Source of the DNA: Avena insularis
Taxonomy: Eukaryota > Streptophyta > Magnoliopsida > Poales > Poaceae
DNA: 64,000 nt
Direction: 5' to 3'
Assembly (NCBI GenBank): GCA_023614405.1
Contig: CM042685.1
Location: forward strand, 89,146,684-89,210,683
Below the pieces are notes generated by a model that was not told the origin of the DNA, searched no databases, and saw only the letters and a program-made list of their open reading frames with translations. Positions within the stretch are counted from its first letter, which is position 1; the number at the start of each line of letters is the position of its first letter. Positions 19,840 through 32,227 of this stretch are shown one piece after another. The translations under genes and the position numbers were made by a program.

Positions 19840-22800
19840 TGTAGCACCCCGGGTAAAAGCACTACTAGAAAATTGCATGCATTTACATCTGTGCATCATC
19901 ATGATATCTTCATGCATGTTTTAATCTAAAACTATTTTGCTAAAAGCCTATTTTTTTCTAAATTATCCCCTTTCTATTTCAAATGTAAAACCCTTGGTCC
20001 GTCCGGATCTTTTGTTTGCCTAAAGTATTTTACCAAAAGGATATTTTCAAACTAAATAGAATAATAAAAAAGATATATTTTTGGGGAGGCAGTCCAGCCG
20101 GCCGGCCCAAAGGCCCAACCGGCCAGACCACCTACTACCCAAACCAAAACCTAGACTACCCTACCCCTGAAAACCTAACCCTAATCCTTCCTCTGACCCC
20201 ACCCTGCCGCCGCCACCCCCTGGCTCCACACGCACACACCTGACCCACACCCGGTAGAGCAACCGTCCATCCCACCTCTCAACTGACCCCACCCCGCCCC
20301 TACCTCGTCCCGCTACCGACAACCATCGACGCATCGCCCTGGATCTCTCGATCCCCTCGCTCCTCCTCCGTTCTGGAGCGCCGCCGTCACTGGCCTATCT
20401 GCACCGAACCCTGGCGCCGCCCTTCCTCTCGCTCTCCTTGCCGCTGGACGTCACCCTCTCCCTGCTGCCTCTCTCGCCGCGCGTCCACCTCCCTCTGCCG
20501 GGTTCGCGGACGCCGCTCCCTTGCCGGTCACCGCGTCGACCCCCTACGCCGCCCCAACTCCACCGAGCGCCTCCCCGAGCAGAGCACGGCTCCAGCCGCC
20601 ATCCTTCGTCCCGCCTCCAGTGACGACCTCCTCGCGGGCCGCCTGTCGCTCGACCCCAAGCGCGCCTGCCGTTCCCTCCCCGCCTCCTGCAACCTCGCCT
20701 CGCCGCCGTGAATCACTGTCGCCCTGCTGCAGCGTCGGCCCGCTTCGGATCTTCCGGTACTCGTCTGTGGCGCCATTTCTCCTTTGCCTTGCTGCCAGTT
20801 GCTGCGTGTCCGTTCCGCCGACTCTGGATAGCGCTCAGTTGCCGTGTAGAGTGCCTGGTTTGGGAGCACGCACATGTCGATGGTAGGTTCAGTTCTGCAG
20901 GACGCCTATGTTTCTCCTATGCGAGCATGCTAGTGCTTATGTGCCTGTGTTTGTTTGGGTGCCGATGCTGATTCAAGATCTCCTTCTTGGATCCTGAGTT
21001 CCTCGATCGCGAAACCCGAAGACAAATCCTTGAACCCAAAGATCCATTGGATGCCGAGACCCCGAAGCCTCGATCCAAAGACCGATCCCGAACCTAGCTC
21101 CGCGTCAAGTTCTCCTTTCCGGCGTTCGAAGGCCGAACCCGACCTCAAAACCGATCCTCGGAGCCCAAGATCGTCGAACCCCCTCCCCCCCCGATGTGTA
21201 ACCCTTTCTTCAAGACCCCTATTTTTTATGAATATAATATATACATTGTTGCATTTAAATTTTCATGCTTGCACATATCATGTGGTTTGGGGGCCTTATG
21301 CCGATTCACTTCATAACTAAATATGTAGACCATATGCGGGCTTTTCTAGTCTAATATTGGTCCCATCTAAAATTGTGTAGCAAACCGGTGATATATTTTG
21401 CCATGTTAAGATAACATTTAAATTGCGGGGTATCTAAACAACTTGAACCTATTAAATAATTGACGGGACCCCGGTTCCGCTTAATATGGCCTAATTGCGT
21501 TGCACCTTTGACATGTCATACATCATACATGCATCATGCCCTGATCTTCTGCCGTAGTATGAAATATTGCATCCAGTGTTTCTGCTAGTGCTTTGCTTCT
21601 TCACGGATTAGGCCGATGAGTTGATGTGAGTGTCGACCCGATCTTCGGATGAACCTTCAGCAATGTTTTTCAGGCGAGCATTCTCCCTTTTTCTACCTAT
21701 TTTACTTTTGTAGTCTTTATTTCCTCCTGTTGATCTATTGCTATCTGTGTTGCGATGCTCTAGTTTTCGTACCCATGATATCCCTTGCAGCCTTATATTG
21801 CCTTGGACACATCCTATTACCTGCTTTTTGGTAGATAGTTGGACTTGCGTGTCGTAGTCGCTTGCTCAAGTACTGCCGCGTGTCGTTAAGTACCATAGTT
21901 GTTGGAAGACTGCCATATGCTTTATGTTGGAAATGATCATTGCTTTAATTATTGTTTAATAACTAAAATTGACAGTAGGTGAATAATGCAGAGGTACAAG
22001 TGGGCAATAGATGTTATTTGGTTTTTAACCGTCCACTTGTGTCCCGTAGGACCCCGAGTACTTGATACCTATTCTTTGAATATTCGCACTATCCGCATGT
22101 GGGACCATGAATCCCCTTAGCCAGAGTTTGAGTCATATATTATTTCTTGGGGCCACAACATAGTTTGGGGCTTTATTACTATCATGTACTGATGCCATGC
22201 TTTACTGCTTTATTTACGATTGCGCGTGGAGCGCCTGTACTGTTTAGGTAAGCGGAGTGTTTTCGCGGTATCGACAAGCCCAGTCACACTTTCGGGTTCC
22301 CAATCGTTTATAGCCATTGACGCAAACCTCTAGGTCCGTTCTGGAGCCGGCCAACTTCGTCGCGGGTAGCTTGGTGGGGTGGCCCCCTGAAATATTATAT
22401 GAATCTTGCAATTGCTCTGTCGTGATGTCTCGTTGGGTTTTAATTTGGTTTTTTCTGAGGTTGATCGTGCGTGTGTTGCTATTTGTGCCCCCTGCAGGGT
22501 AAAACTTTCTGAAAGCCGTGTCCGCGGTTATGGACGACTTGGAGCATAGTATCTCGATCATATACAACTATAACTAAAGTAGTGCTATAAATTTGACTTT
22601 ATAATGACTAGTAATTAGCTTCACTACAACGGAATGGCTAAATAAAAGTACCAATAACTGCTAGTTTTGGGATGCCTCATGCTATATGTATATGACTAGT
22701 ATGTATTGTAACTACAACGGAATCGTTAACTAAAACTGCCCACTATTTATAATATCAGGATGACTCATGCTATATGTATTTGACTAGTAAGTACTACAAC

Positions 22801-23562
22801 TACAACTGAATGGTTAACTAAAACTGCCCACTGCTTATTATATCAGGATGACTCATGCTATCTATATCTGACTAGCAATTGCCGCAACTATAACGTAATG
22901 AATAAAACTGCCAACTGTGTTAGTTCCTCCGTTGACTTCCTAGTTTGGTCTCGAGGGGGAAATACCAGGATGGGTATGCTTGGTGATAGTTTCAGGTTGG
23001 ATCCGAATAGGTCTTTCTTATCCCTATCTGATAGCCGCTAGTTGTATTGAGTCTCTATGGGTTGTTTGGTGCATGTTGTGTTACCGCTTTAGTCCATCAT
23101 TCCTATGTAGGTGAGGACCGCCGAATTCTACTCTCGCCGTGTACTGACCTCAGTACTGACCGCTCTCTTTTTTCCTTTGCCCTTTGTCGACACCCCTTCG
23201 TTTAAGCAGGTTTTGAGATCGACATCGTTAGCAGGGTTACCCTTCTGGCTTGGCCTGCACAGGGTTATGGACGCCATTGGTTATTCTTCAGGGATTAGCT
23301 CAATTCGCATCTTGTCCGTACTCGGATGTTGTATCGTTTTCCAGGTGATTTGGATCTTTGTACTGTATATTTGTATTCTTGACTCTTTGAGTCATTGTTG
23401 TATATATATGTTATGTGGGTTCCATCATGGACTAATGTGTAATGATATTACTTCATTTTCCACCCACACGCAAGTGCCTGGTGGGCACCTTTGAATCATT
23501 TCTATGCGGGTTTTGGCGGGAATCGGTAAAACTTGCATAGGGTCGATTCTGAGGGTGTTACA
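19840..23562 (+). repeat. 3' LTR of the gypsy-like element (3,723 bp)
   Basis: This complete LTR runs from TGTAGCACCCCGGG to GGTGTTACA. It has the same layout as the 5' copy: AT-rich first 280 bp, C-rich core (20,090-20,880), and the 88-bp tandem block at about 22,590-22,920. Open frames of about 60-120 codons inside recur at equivalent places in the 5' copy and are not genes. Confidence 0.87.
22590..22920 (+). repeat. 88-bp tandem repeat block, 3' LTR copy
   Basis: Same repeated motif as at 18060-18385 (CTACAACGGAATGG then CTCATGCTAT), with the same unit order and a few substitutions. Confidence 0.8.
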
Positions 23563-25220
23563 CCAGGCCAAGCCAGAAGGGTAACACTACTAACGACGTC
23601 GATCTAAAACCTGCTTAAACAAAAGGGGTGTCGGCAAAGGGCAAAGTAAAAAAGAGAGCAGTCTGTACTGAGGCCAGTACACGGCGAGTCTTAGAATTCG
23701 GCGGTACTCGCCTACATAGATATGGTCGACTGAAGCGGCCGTGCAGCATGCACTAAACAACCTATAGAGACTCGATAAAGTTGGCGACTATTAGAGGGAT
23801 ATAAGAAAGGCCTATTCGGATCAACCTGATACTATTACCAAGCATACCCATCCTGATATTCCCCCTCGAGACCAAACGAGGAAGTCAACCGAGGAACTCA
23901 CACCGTTGGCAGTTTTATTCATTCCATTATAGTTGCAGCAATTACTAGTCAGATATAGATAGTATGAGTCACCCTAATAACATAAGCAGTGGGTAGTTTC
24001 AGTTACCCATTCTGTTATAGTTGCAATACTTACTAGTCAGATACAAATAGCATGAGACATTCCAAATCCAACAGTTGTTGGCAATTTTGTTTAGCCATTT
24101 CATTGTAGTGAAGCTGATTACTAGTAATTCCAATGTCAAATTTATAGGACTATGTTAATTAAAGTTGTCTATGATCGAGATACTCTGCTCCAAGTCGTCC
24201 ATAACCGCGGACACGGCTTTCATAAAGTTTTACCCTGCAGGGGGGCACAAATAGCAACACACGTACGATCAACCTCGGGAAAACCAAATGAAAACCCAAC
24301 GAGGCATCACGATAAAGCAATCACAAGATTCATATAATATTTCAGGGGGCCACCCCACCAAGCTACCCGCGACGAAGTTGGCCGGCTTCGGAACGGACCC
24401 AGAGGTTTGCGTCAATGGCTATAAACGACTGGGAACCCGAAACTATGACTGGGCTTGTCGATACCGTGAAAACACTCCGCTTAAATAAATAGTATAGGCG
24501 CTCCATGCGCAATAATAAATAAAGTAGTAAAGCATGGCATAAGTACAGGATAGTAATAAAGCCCCAAACTACTTTGTGGCCCCAAGAAATAAGATATGAC
24601 TCAAGCTCTCGCTAAGGGGATTCATGGTCCCACATGCGGATAGTGCGAATATTCAAGGAATAGGTATCAAGTACTCGGGGTCCTATGGGGCATAATTGGA
24701 TGGTTAAAAACCAAATAACACTATTTCCCACCTGTGCCTCTGCATTATTTACCTACTTTCAATATTAGTTGTTAAACTGTAATTAAAGCCATGATCATCT
24801 CCAACATAAAGCATGAGGCATTTCTCCAACAACGGTGGTACTCGACAACATCGAAACAACATCTGTGCAAGCAACTATGACTCGCAAGGCCGACTATATA
24901 CCAAACAATAGGGAATAGGAGTTGTCCAAGACAATATAATGGCTGCAAGGGATATCATGGGTATGAAAACTAGAGCATCGCAATAGAGATAGCAATAGAT
25001 CAACATGAGGAAATAAATACTATAAATGTAAGATAGGTAGAAAGGGGGAGAATGCTCGCCTGGAAAACATTGCCAAATTTTCATAACTGAAGAACTTGTC
25101 AAAGCTCACAACATCTCATCGTCCTATCCGGGAAGAAGCAAACACTAAAAGGAACAAGCGATGCAACAATTACAACTAATGCGGAAGAATCGGCATGATC
25201 ATGATATGATGCATGACATG
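23563..25220 (-). mobile_element. Inverted partial LTR of the same gypsy-like family
   Basis: Directly after the 3' LTR the sequence becomes the reverse complement of the LTR, starting at the equivalent of 23258 and going back to about 21500. It lacks the last 300 bp and the first 1.6 kb of an LTR. It is more diverged from the two direct LTRs than they are from each other, so it is an older copy. It includes the 88-bp repeat block in reverse (about 23905-24130). Confidence 0.82.
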
Positions 25221-26008
25221 GCAAGTTAATGATTCAAACTATGTCGAAAAGGTATTAGGGCCATAGCACATTGAGGATATAGCATTCGTGAGGCATTATT
25301 AATAAGAAAAAATTAGTTCCCAATTTTATTTATCATGTTTTCCTTGCATAAATAGTACTGATTATAAAACTGCTCTTAATGCATAATGCAAATAATAACA
25401 TGGATACCATGGTTGGAGAGGTCTCATCGCGCTGAACAATTTGGACATATCATTTGTCGAATTCGTAGTTACAGAACTAAAGTTATCCAATTATTAAGAA
25501 ATGACATTTAATAGCAATTAAATTATTTCAAAATTTTAAATTGTTCAAATGGTATTATAAATAGCATAAACAGATTCCTCAGGTTGTTCTGATTCAAAAA
25601 CATATATTATTTGATTTATTTGAATTTAAATTATTATTTAAGTCAAATTATTAAAGAGGGGTCAAAGTCAATGGTTTGACTAGATAGAGTCAAATCTTGT
25701 CAAATTTGAAAACAGGGATGGATTCATATTTGAAAACATTTACTTTTCATTTTGTAAGTTTTCTCAAATTCATTTTAGATTAAAAGTTATGAATTGTTTT
25801 GATTTAAATCATTTTCTGAAATATTGGTTGGTTTTGGAAATATGCTCCGACTTTTCTCACTCGCCTGCGTGCTACCCACCGTCGATGACAAGTGGGGACA
25901 GCGCTGCTGTAGGGCCACACATGTGTAAGTGCGGTGGCCCAGCATATCACTGCATGATGTAGTACACTATAGTCGTTGACATAACACCAATGAAACACCG
26001 TTCACTAG
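25221..26008. mobile_element. AT-rich gypsy LTR-like sequence
   Basis: No gene is visible. The stretch has features typical of Triticeae gypsy LTRs: a GTTGGAGAGGTCTCATCGCG block at 25413-25432, a run with repeated GTCAA/TTTGACT motifs at 25,660-25,720, and a short GC-rich part at 25,850-25,930. Similarity to the preceding inverted LTR fades around 25,220, so the boundary is approximate. Confidence 0.4.
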
Positions 26009-29000
26009 TATTACATCCCTCAGAGTGGTACAACAGAAACACAGCAGGTCCAATACATGGCTAAAGGTTACAACTCACTCTATACACAAGATCCAGAGAA
26101 CACTCTAGGTTAAAGAGGGAGAAAGAAACTTCTTACAAGGAAGAATCAGAAATAAACAACTCAAAAACTATCATATTATTAAGACTAGAATCTTAACTAT
26201 TGGTTTGGCATTGCTGCTATTGCAACATACTATAGAAATAGGTTCTATGGATAGAAATTATATTCCTATCTACTTAGTAACTTTGTCTTTACTTGAGTTG
26301 ATGTATATACTGACTTTCTTGATTTTATTGAAGAACTTTAGCTTCTAGTGGTGATTCCTGGAGCATGAGTTGATGTAGACGTCGTCTTAATAGCTTCAGA
26401 ATCTAGCAAGGGTTAAGAAGATACGTTGAGTACGAGCGTACTCCGCAAGTTCACTAGAAAAGGAGTGTTTGATGCACTATATCTACAGCCACAGACCATA
26501 GGTCGTAGGCAATGCAAGTTTTCGTAAACATTTCTTCAAAGGTTGCTTTTATTCTGAAAAGCTATGTCCATCAGCCTTCACGGGTTTACCATAACTTTCA
26601 TGGAGTTCCTTTCCCGCCGCGTTCGCAGCTCCTTCCCGGAACAGGGAGTAACAAGTTACAGTTCTTACACTCTACATAGGTGCGTTACTTTACCCATGAG
26701 AGATCAACTCTTTGTTGCACAAACGAGCAACTTATTCCCATCCACAATTCCGTGATGTGGGGCCCAGAAGATGATCCAAGACAATCACTGCCCCCTTCGT
26801 GACCTCGCATGCCTCCTTGGTGTACACCATGCCCACCCATTGAATTACGGCAATGGTTTGTACAGACCGTTATATGCCAGAACTATTGTGGGACAATGAG
26901 GGTTCCCACCCATATGCTGCATATCCTCTACGAATTACCAATTAATATGCACGCTACGAGTGATAACAGCCACGACCTGCACATCTGGTTACATGCGAGA
27001 GAAAGAAGATACAGCTGACTTCTCCGTCCCATTCCAAATCTCATGGTTAACGCCTGATATACGGCGCTAGAATTGCTGGCGACATTGGTTGTTAAGTCCT
27101 AGATAATATGTTCCTTTATCACCGGAACTTTTATAGTAGGTTATTACCTCATGGTAAATAACCTATAATCACATTATTATGAAAATAGTGTTTTCTGACC
27201 CTTTTCAAATGTAGTTGAGAACAATACTGGATTTGTAAAATACTTTACAGAAAATAATCAAAGGACATGAGCAAGTTTGAACTTGCATTTTGTGATTGCA
27301 AGATTATGCACTCACGGTCTTCGAGACAAAATAAGATCCAATATTTGAAATCAACATCATTGATCCAATAAGGACTAATGTTTAAAGAAGCAAGATGCTC
27401 TTATGCATAAGTAATGTAATGCACTTTATAAACGTGAATCCCCAGAATAAGCATTGTTGTAGGGCTTGGATACTGGAAATGATGTCTTTGAAATGTGTTG
27501 CAATTTTAGATAAGTTTCACACTCATGCTTCTTGTTAAGGCTTGTGAGTGTGTGCGAAACAATATGTATTTATAATAACATAAAATAATGAGATACACAC
27601 CAACGTGAAATATTACTCAAGATTGCTTACATTATAATTGTTTATCTTCAAATTTTATTTTACAAGTAATGGCATTAATAAGGAACTTAAGTGTTTACAA
27701 TCCTAAGTATACAAGTAAGGCTTGAAATAATGTGATTGTGAGTAATTGTTATCTGTTAATTATGATGAGAGTCCTTGAATTTAATTTGTAGGAGTTGGAA
27801 ATATTATTATAAGGTTTGTTGATTAAAGTGGCAAAACGAATAACTTTTGAAGAGAAGATTCCTTTTCTAAGGTTTAAACAATCTTTGTGGTTAATCAAAT
27901 GTGGTCGATGTTGTTTGTGTTTGCTTGAATAGTTTGGACTTGAGATGTTTTATGACTTAACTATAATAGACCAAAGTTAACTATAAAACACATAACAAAG
28001 TCTTTAGCCTTATATTTAAAGTCTTGTAGACTAAAGTTAACTTTAAAAACAGAGATAGACTTAGGTGTATTACTTATGATACGTGTATCTTGTTTAATTT
28101 ATTTTGTTTCATTAAAGTTATTTAAGAATGGCATTACTCTTATTTGAGCAGTGGTTCCTTAACATTATAAATGTATAATAGGATTTATCTCCTTATAAGG
28201 GTATGGTTATGGCTTGTGAATAAGTAAACAGTATTATTTACTACTTATGAATTATCTCTGGAGTTAGTCCATTATAAAGTTGTGAATGAAACAATGGTAA
28301 AAGATTTTATTTGATTAAAATATCATTCTTGAAGATTTTATATTTGTTAAAGATCCTTTTAGAAAATAAACTACACTTATGGTTGAAGGATAATTCAATA
28401 AAATTGTATTTAAGATGTGTTGGACCAATTTGATTTTATATTATAAATATTTAAGACTAGTATTACTTATTAGACCTAAATTGGAAATTTTAGAAATATT
28501 AAAAAAAATATTTACCCTTATATGAATTAACAACCGAGGAAATAGGTTTAAATTTAAGTTATTAAAGTATTTAATTTTTGTATTTAACTCAAAGGTGGAA
28601 TATTATATTTTTAGCATGTAGATATTATTTTGTGATCATTTTGGGTATATTACATTTATTTTTGTGATTTAAAAATAATAAGATATAATTTTATAAGATT
28701 TATTGCTTTATAAATACTTAATAAATAATAAATATTTAATTAAGTGAAGAAATAGTGCATGATTATAATTTTTAATTATAGTTTTTGTTTTTCTAGGATT
28801 TTTAGGTAATTTTATTTATATATTTTTTAACATTTATTGATATTTAAATATGAATTGTCCAAGTGTTATAACTTATAAAACCTTTATTAAATAATAATTA
28901 TTTAAATTGTTGAAACAATAATGTTGGATAATAGTTTAATGTTATAGATTTTATTTTTATAAGAAATTTCATATATTAAACATATTTTTCTAATTTACAA

Positions 29001-29721
29001 AACAAAAGTTATTAAACTTTTAAGTTTTAATCATTTTCTAATTTAATTTCTAAATAAGGACTTAACCTTTTACACTCAGACTAGATCTACCCCAAGTCAC
29101 AGACAAGTGGGGTCTGACCATGTTGGCATGCCACCTAGGCGTGGACCAGTCAACAGAGTGGACTAGGTCAAGATGACGTAAGCACGACGTCATCATGGCG
29201 TCACACGAACTGCTACTCTCGGATCGAAGTTTCGATCGATCGATTGGGAGGATGCCTACACGCGAGAAGGGTTTCGTTGGACGCGGGCGAGCACGCTGAG
29301 CTTAATAGTGGTGGCGGCGCTCAGTTTTGGTCACCAGAGCTACTCCGGCGACCAACAACTGTGGTGGCCGACGAGGTGTTCGATCAGATCTTATACTAGG
29401 AAGCAAACGATAAAAAAGAAAGCACTATCATGCTCAGAGCATTACCGAGAAGCTCGTGGAGTAATTGGCGAGGCAGGAGGTGGTCGGAATCGACGAGAAC
29501 CACGGTGGCCGGACTTCAGGAAGATGACCTCGTGGCGTCGATTCCCGCCGCCTCACCATGATTCCTTTGACTAAGAGGTTCAGAAGGACAAGGCGAGGAT
29601 GGTTGCTTGATCAACGGAGCATGGGAGATCTCAGAACGTCAATAATCGATCGTATCTTGGAGCTAGGGTTTCGGTTCAGAAGAAGAACTCGAGAGAGAGA
29701 GGGTTTCAAAGGGGAAATGGG

Positions 29722-32093
29722 TGAAAGAACATGTTGGGCCCCCATGTGCGGTTTTGGTAATTAATGACAATCTTTATGGACTAATGTGTGTATTAAGTTA
29801 TACTTGTAGGATTTGTCCATTGGCATCGCTTGGAGCATAGGTCGATGAAATGCAAAGAAGATATGTTATGCAAGCTCAATATGTGGGGTCGATGATGAGG
29901 AATTAAGAAAGGCGTTCCATCTTGAGAAGGGCAAGACCGTCTACATCGAGCTCAAGTGGAATGCTCAAGGAAAAGGTATAATCTTGATAGGTTTTCTCTT
30001 TTGCCGGTCTCTTATTGTGTGTAGGAGACCGGGTTTAGGATAGATAACCGTACTATCAAGAGGGGCTCTCGTATGAGTAATTCGGTCACATCGTTCGGAG
30101 AGAGCTCAAACCTTTGCATACTTGCATCATCGTATTTGGTTGTTATTTGGTCTTATCCATGTGAGGATATAGAGCTTGTGGTAATCTCCATAACAAGCTC
30201 TTGTTCATCAAAATCGGATCTCCCATATGTATCTTGTTGCGATTTTGATTTATGCGGCTTTTCGGTTTCTCACCAAGTGAGGTATCTCACATTATTCTAC
30301 TTGATACTTTCTCACTTGCGATTGGGAAGCCCTTGTCGTCCTCTATCCAACGCAATTTGAATCGGGTCAATCGGAGCTTCCAGTCAAAAGTTATTGCCGT
30401 TTGAATATTTGCTTGTCAATCTGTTTTCTGGGTCGAGCGGTACCGCCCGGGCCTAAAAACGGCCTGTTTTCTTTCTGTCTCGCTAGGTACCCAGATCCGA
30501 TACTACCGGCCGGCCCGGTAGTACCGCCTGGGTGGGCCGGTAGTACCGGTCGGCCTAGTTTATTTTTTAGATCCAGATCCAGCTCGTCTGCCCCGTTTTT
30601 CTGCGCGTGCGTTGACTCCGCGGCTGCCGCCTCGCTGCGCGCGCAGCGTCCGCTCTCCCACGCGCTGCTGGCCCTGCGCTGGCCCCACGCTGGCGCGAGC
30701 TGCTGCTGCTCTCTTGCACGCGCGCGCGCCTGCCCGCGCGCCTGCTGCCTCGCTGCGCGCTAGGCCCGCCATGCGCTGCGCGCTCTGCCTCGCTTGCTGC
30801 GCGCGCGCGTTGATGCGCTGCTGCGCTGCTGGCTGCTTCTTGCATGCCCCGCTGGCGCTGCTCGCTGCTGCTGCGGTGGCTTGCTGCGCGCGCAACTGTG
30901 TCTGCAGCTGCTGCTGCCGCATGCAGCTGGCCCCCACATGCACGCACCCTCGACGCCGCTGTTGCTGCTCGCTTGCGTCTCGCGTCCCCAGATTCTCTGC
31001 CTGACTCGTTCACTGTGTGCTTTGCTGTTTTCGGTCCGGTAGTATCGGTTTTGTCCGGTACTACCGGTCAGTCCAGAAAAATACCCCAACGGCCATATTT
31101 TGTCTAGCCCTATATAAGTCTTTTGTCCATTTTCATTTAGGGTTGCTTCTTCCTCCTCCTTTTGTCTAAGCTTTGCCCCCATTTGCCTTACTCTTTGAGC
31201 TTGATTTCTACTCACCCCTCCATTGATTCTTGCATATATTCGAGGGGTAGTTGGAGGAGATCTAGATCTACGTTTTGACCAAACCAAAACATCTCTTTGT
31301 GAGTGTATCTTTGGGGATCTAGATTTTGGGGGATTTTCTGTCTCTCTTTGATTCCTCCTCTCTTGTTCCCTCAACAGCTTTAGTAGCTTTGTTGGAACTT
31401 GAGAGTGAGGGATTTGAGCATCTTTGCGGTGTTCTTGCCATTTGCATTTGGTGCATCGGTTTGAGTTCTCCTCGGAGGATTTGGTTTGAGTTGCTCATTG
31501 GAGCTTGTCCCTCTTGGGTTCTTGGAACCCTAGACGGTTTTGTGGCCTTGGTGGCATTGTGGCCTTGGTGGCATTTGTTGAGGCCTTTTGTGGCGTTTGT
31601 TGGGAGCCTCCAATTAAGTTGTGGAGAAGTGCCCCAACCTTGTGAGAGGTTCCGGTTGCCACCGACAAGTGCACCGATAATGGAAGCATGGATCGATCCC
31701 ATTGGGGTGAGATTCACCGGAGAATAAGGGAGGCCTTTTGTGGCGTTGGTGGTTTGATAGCACCCCCTCTCCAAACGAGACGTACTCTACGTTGGGAGGA
31801 ACTCAGTAAAATATCGGTGTCCCCGCGTGCCTCGGTTATCTCTATACCCGAGCTTTTTACTTATGCACTTTACATTGTGATAGCCTTCATGCTTGAAGTA
31901 ATATATATCTTGCTATCACCTTGTTGCCTGTATTGCTTAGCATAAGTTGTTGGTGCACATAGGTGAACCTTAGTTGTTCTAGGTTGTGCTTAACAAAGTA
32001 AACACTAGTTTTATTCTGCCTTTGTTGAGCCACTCTAGGAAAAGTTTTAATCGCCTATTCACCCCCCCTCTAGGCGACATCCGTATCCTTTCA
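29722..32093 (+). mobile_element. Solo LTR, 2,372 bp, LTR family not named
   Basis: The segment starts TGAAAGAACATGTTGGGCCC, ends ATCCGTATCCTTTCA and is flanked by a perfect ATGGG duplication. There is no internal region or second copy, so it is a solo LTR. It holds a TATA box at 31111-31117, several GGTAGTACCG-type palindromes, and a GC-rich low-complexity tract (30,600-31,010, many CTG and CGCG runs). The tract keeps all frames open, hence the spurious frames of up to 204 codons on either strand. Near the 3' end is CCTATTCACCCCCCCTC, common in ends of this LTR type. Copia or gypsy cannot be decided without an internal region. Confidence 0.85.
31111..31117 (+). promoter_or_regulatory. LTR TATA box
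   Basis: TATATAA follows the GC-rich tract and the last palindrome cluster, the expected U3/R border region. Confidence 0.55.
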
Positions 32094-32098
32094 ATGGG

Positions 32099-32227
32099 GA
32101 TGAGGACGAGCGGGGACGTCGCGGTGGCAATCGTATCCCCACCCCAAGTGTCATCGGCGAGCATTACAGCGCACAGTAGCGACAGACGGCATCGGCCACT
32201 GCCACCGAGCAGCTTCTAGTAGACGAG
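32099..32227 (-). other. Short host-LTR remnant between two solo LTRs
   Basis: The 129 bp between the two solo LTRs belong to the GC-rich core of the host LTR. The last five bases (ACGAG) are the left target duplication of the next insertion. No gene. Confidence 0.5.

Larger units (their letters stand above)
15619..23562 (+). mobile_element. Gypsy-like LTR element with very long LTRs and a short non-coding interior
   Basis: Two direct copies of one long sequence (15619-19032, 5' truncated, and 19840-23562, 3,723 bp) flank only 807 bp. The 5' copy ends GGTGTTACA and is followed three bases later by a tRNA-Met-type primer-binding site. The 3' copy starts TGTAGCACCCC and ends GGTGTTACA. No gag or pol is found in the interior or LTRs, so it must depend on proteins from another element, as LARD-type derivatives do. 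In two compared stretches the copies differ at only a few sites, so the insertion looks fairly young. The left target duplication cannot be tested because the 5' end is rearranged. The right flank begins CCAGG. Confidence 0.8.
29717..32098. repeat. Target-site duplication ATGGG
   Basis: ATGGG at 29717-29721 and 32094-32098 flank the LTR 29722-32093 exactly. Confidence 0.85.

Noticed and set aside
26009..26040. TATTACATCCCTCAGAG as a definite LTR start
   Set aside because: It resembles an LTR terminus, but no duplication, primer-binding site or partner terminus could be confirmed, so it was used only as a tentative boundary.
30560..31374. Large Ala/Arg-rich frames up to 204 codons, mainly minus strand
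   Set aside because: CTG and CGCG low-complexity tract in a solo LTR, with several frames open at once on both strands.
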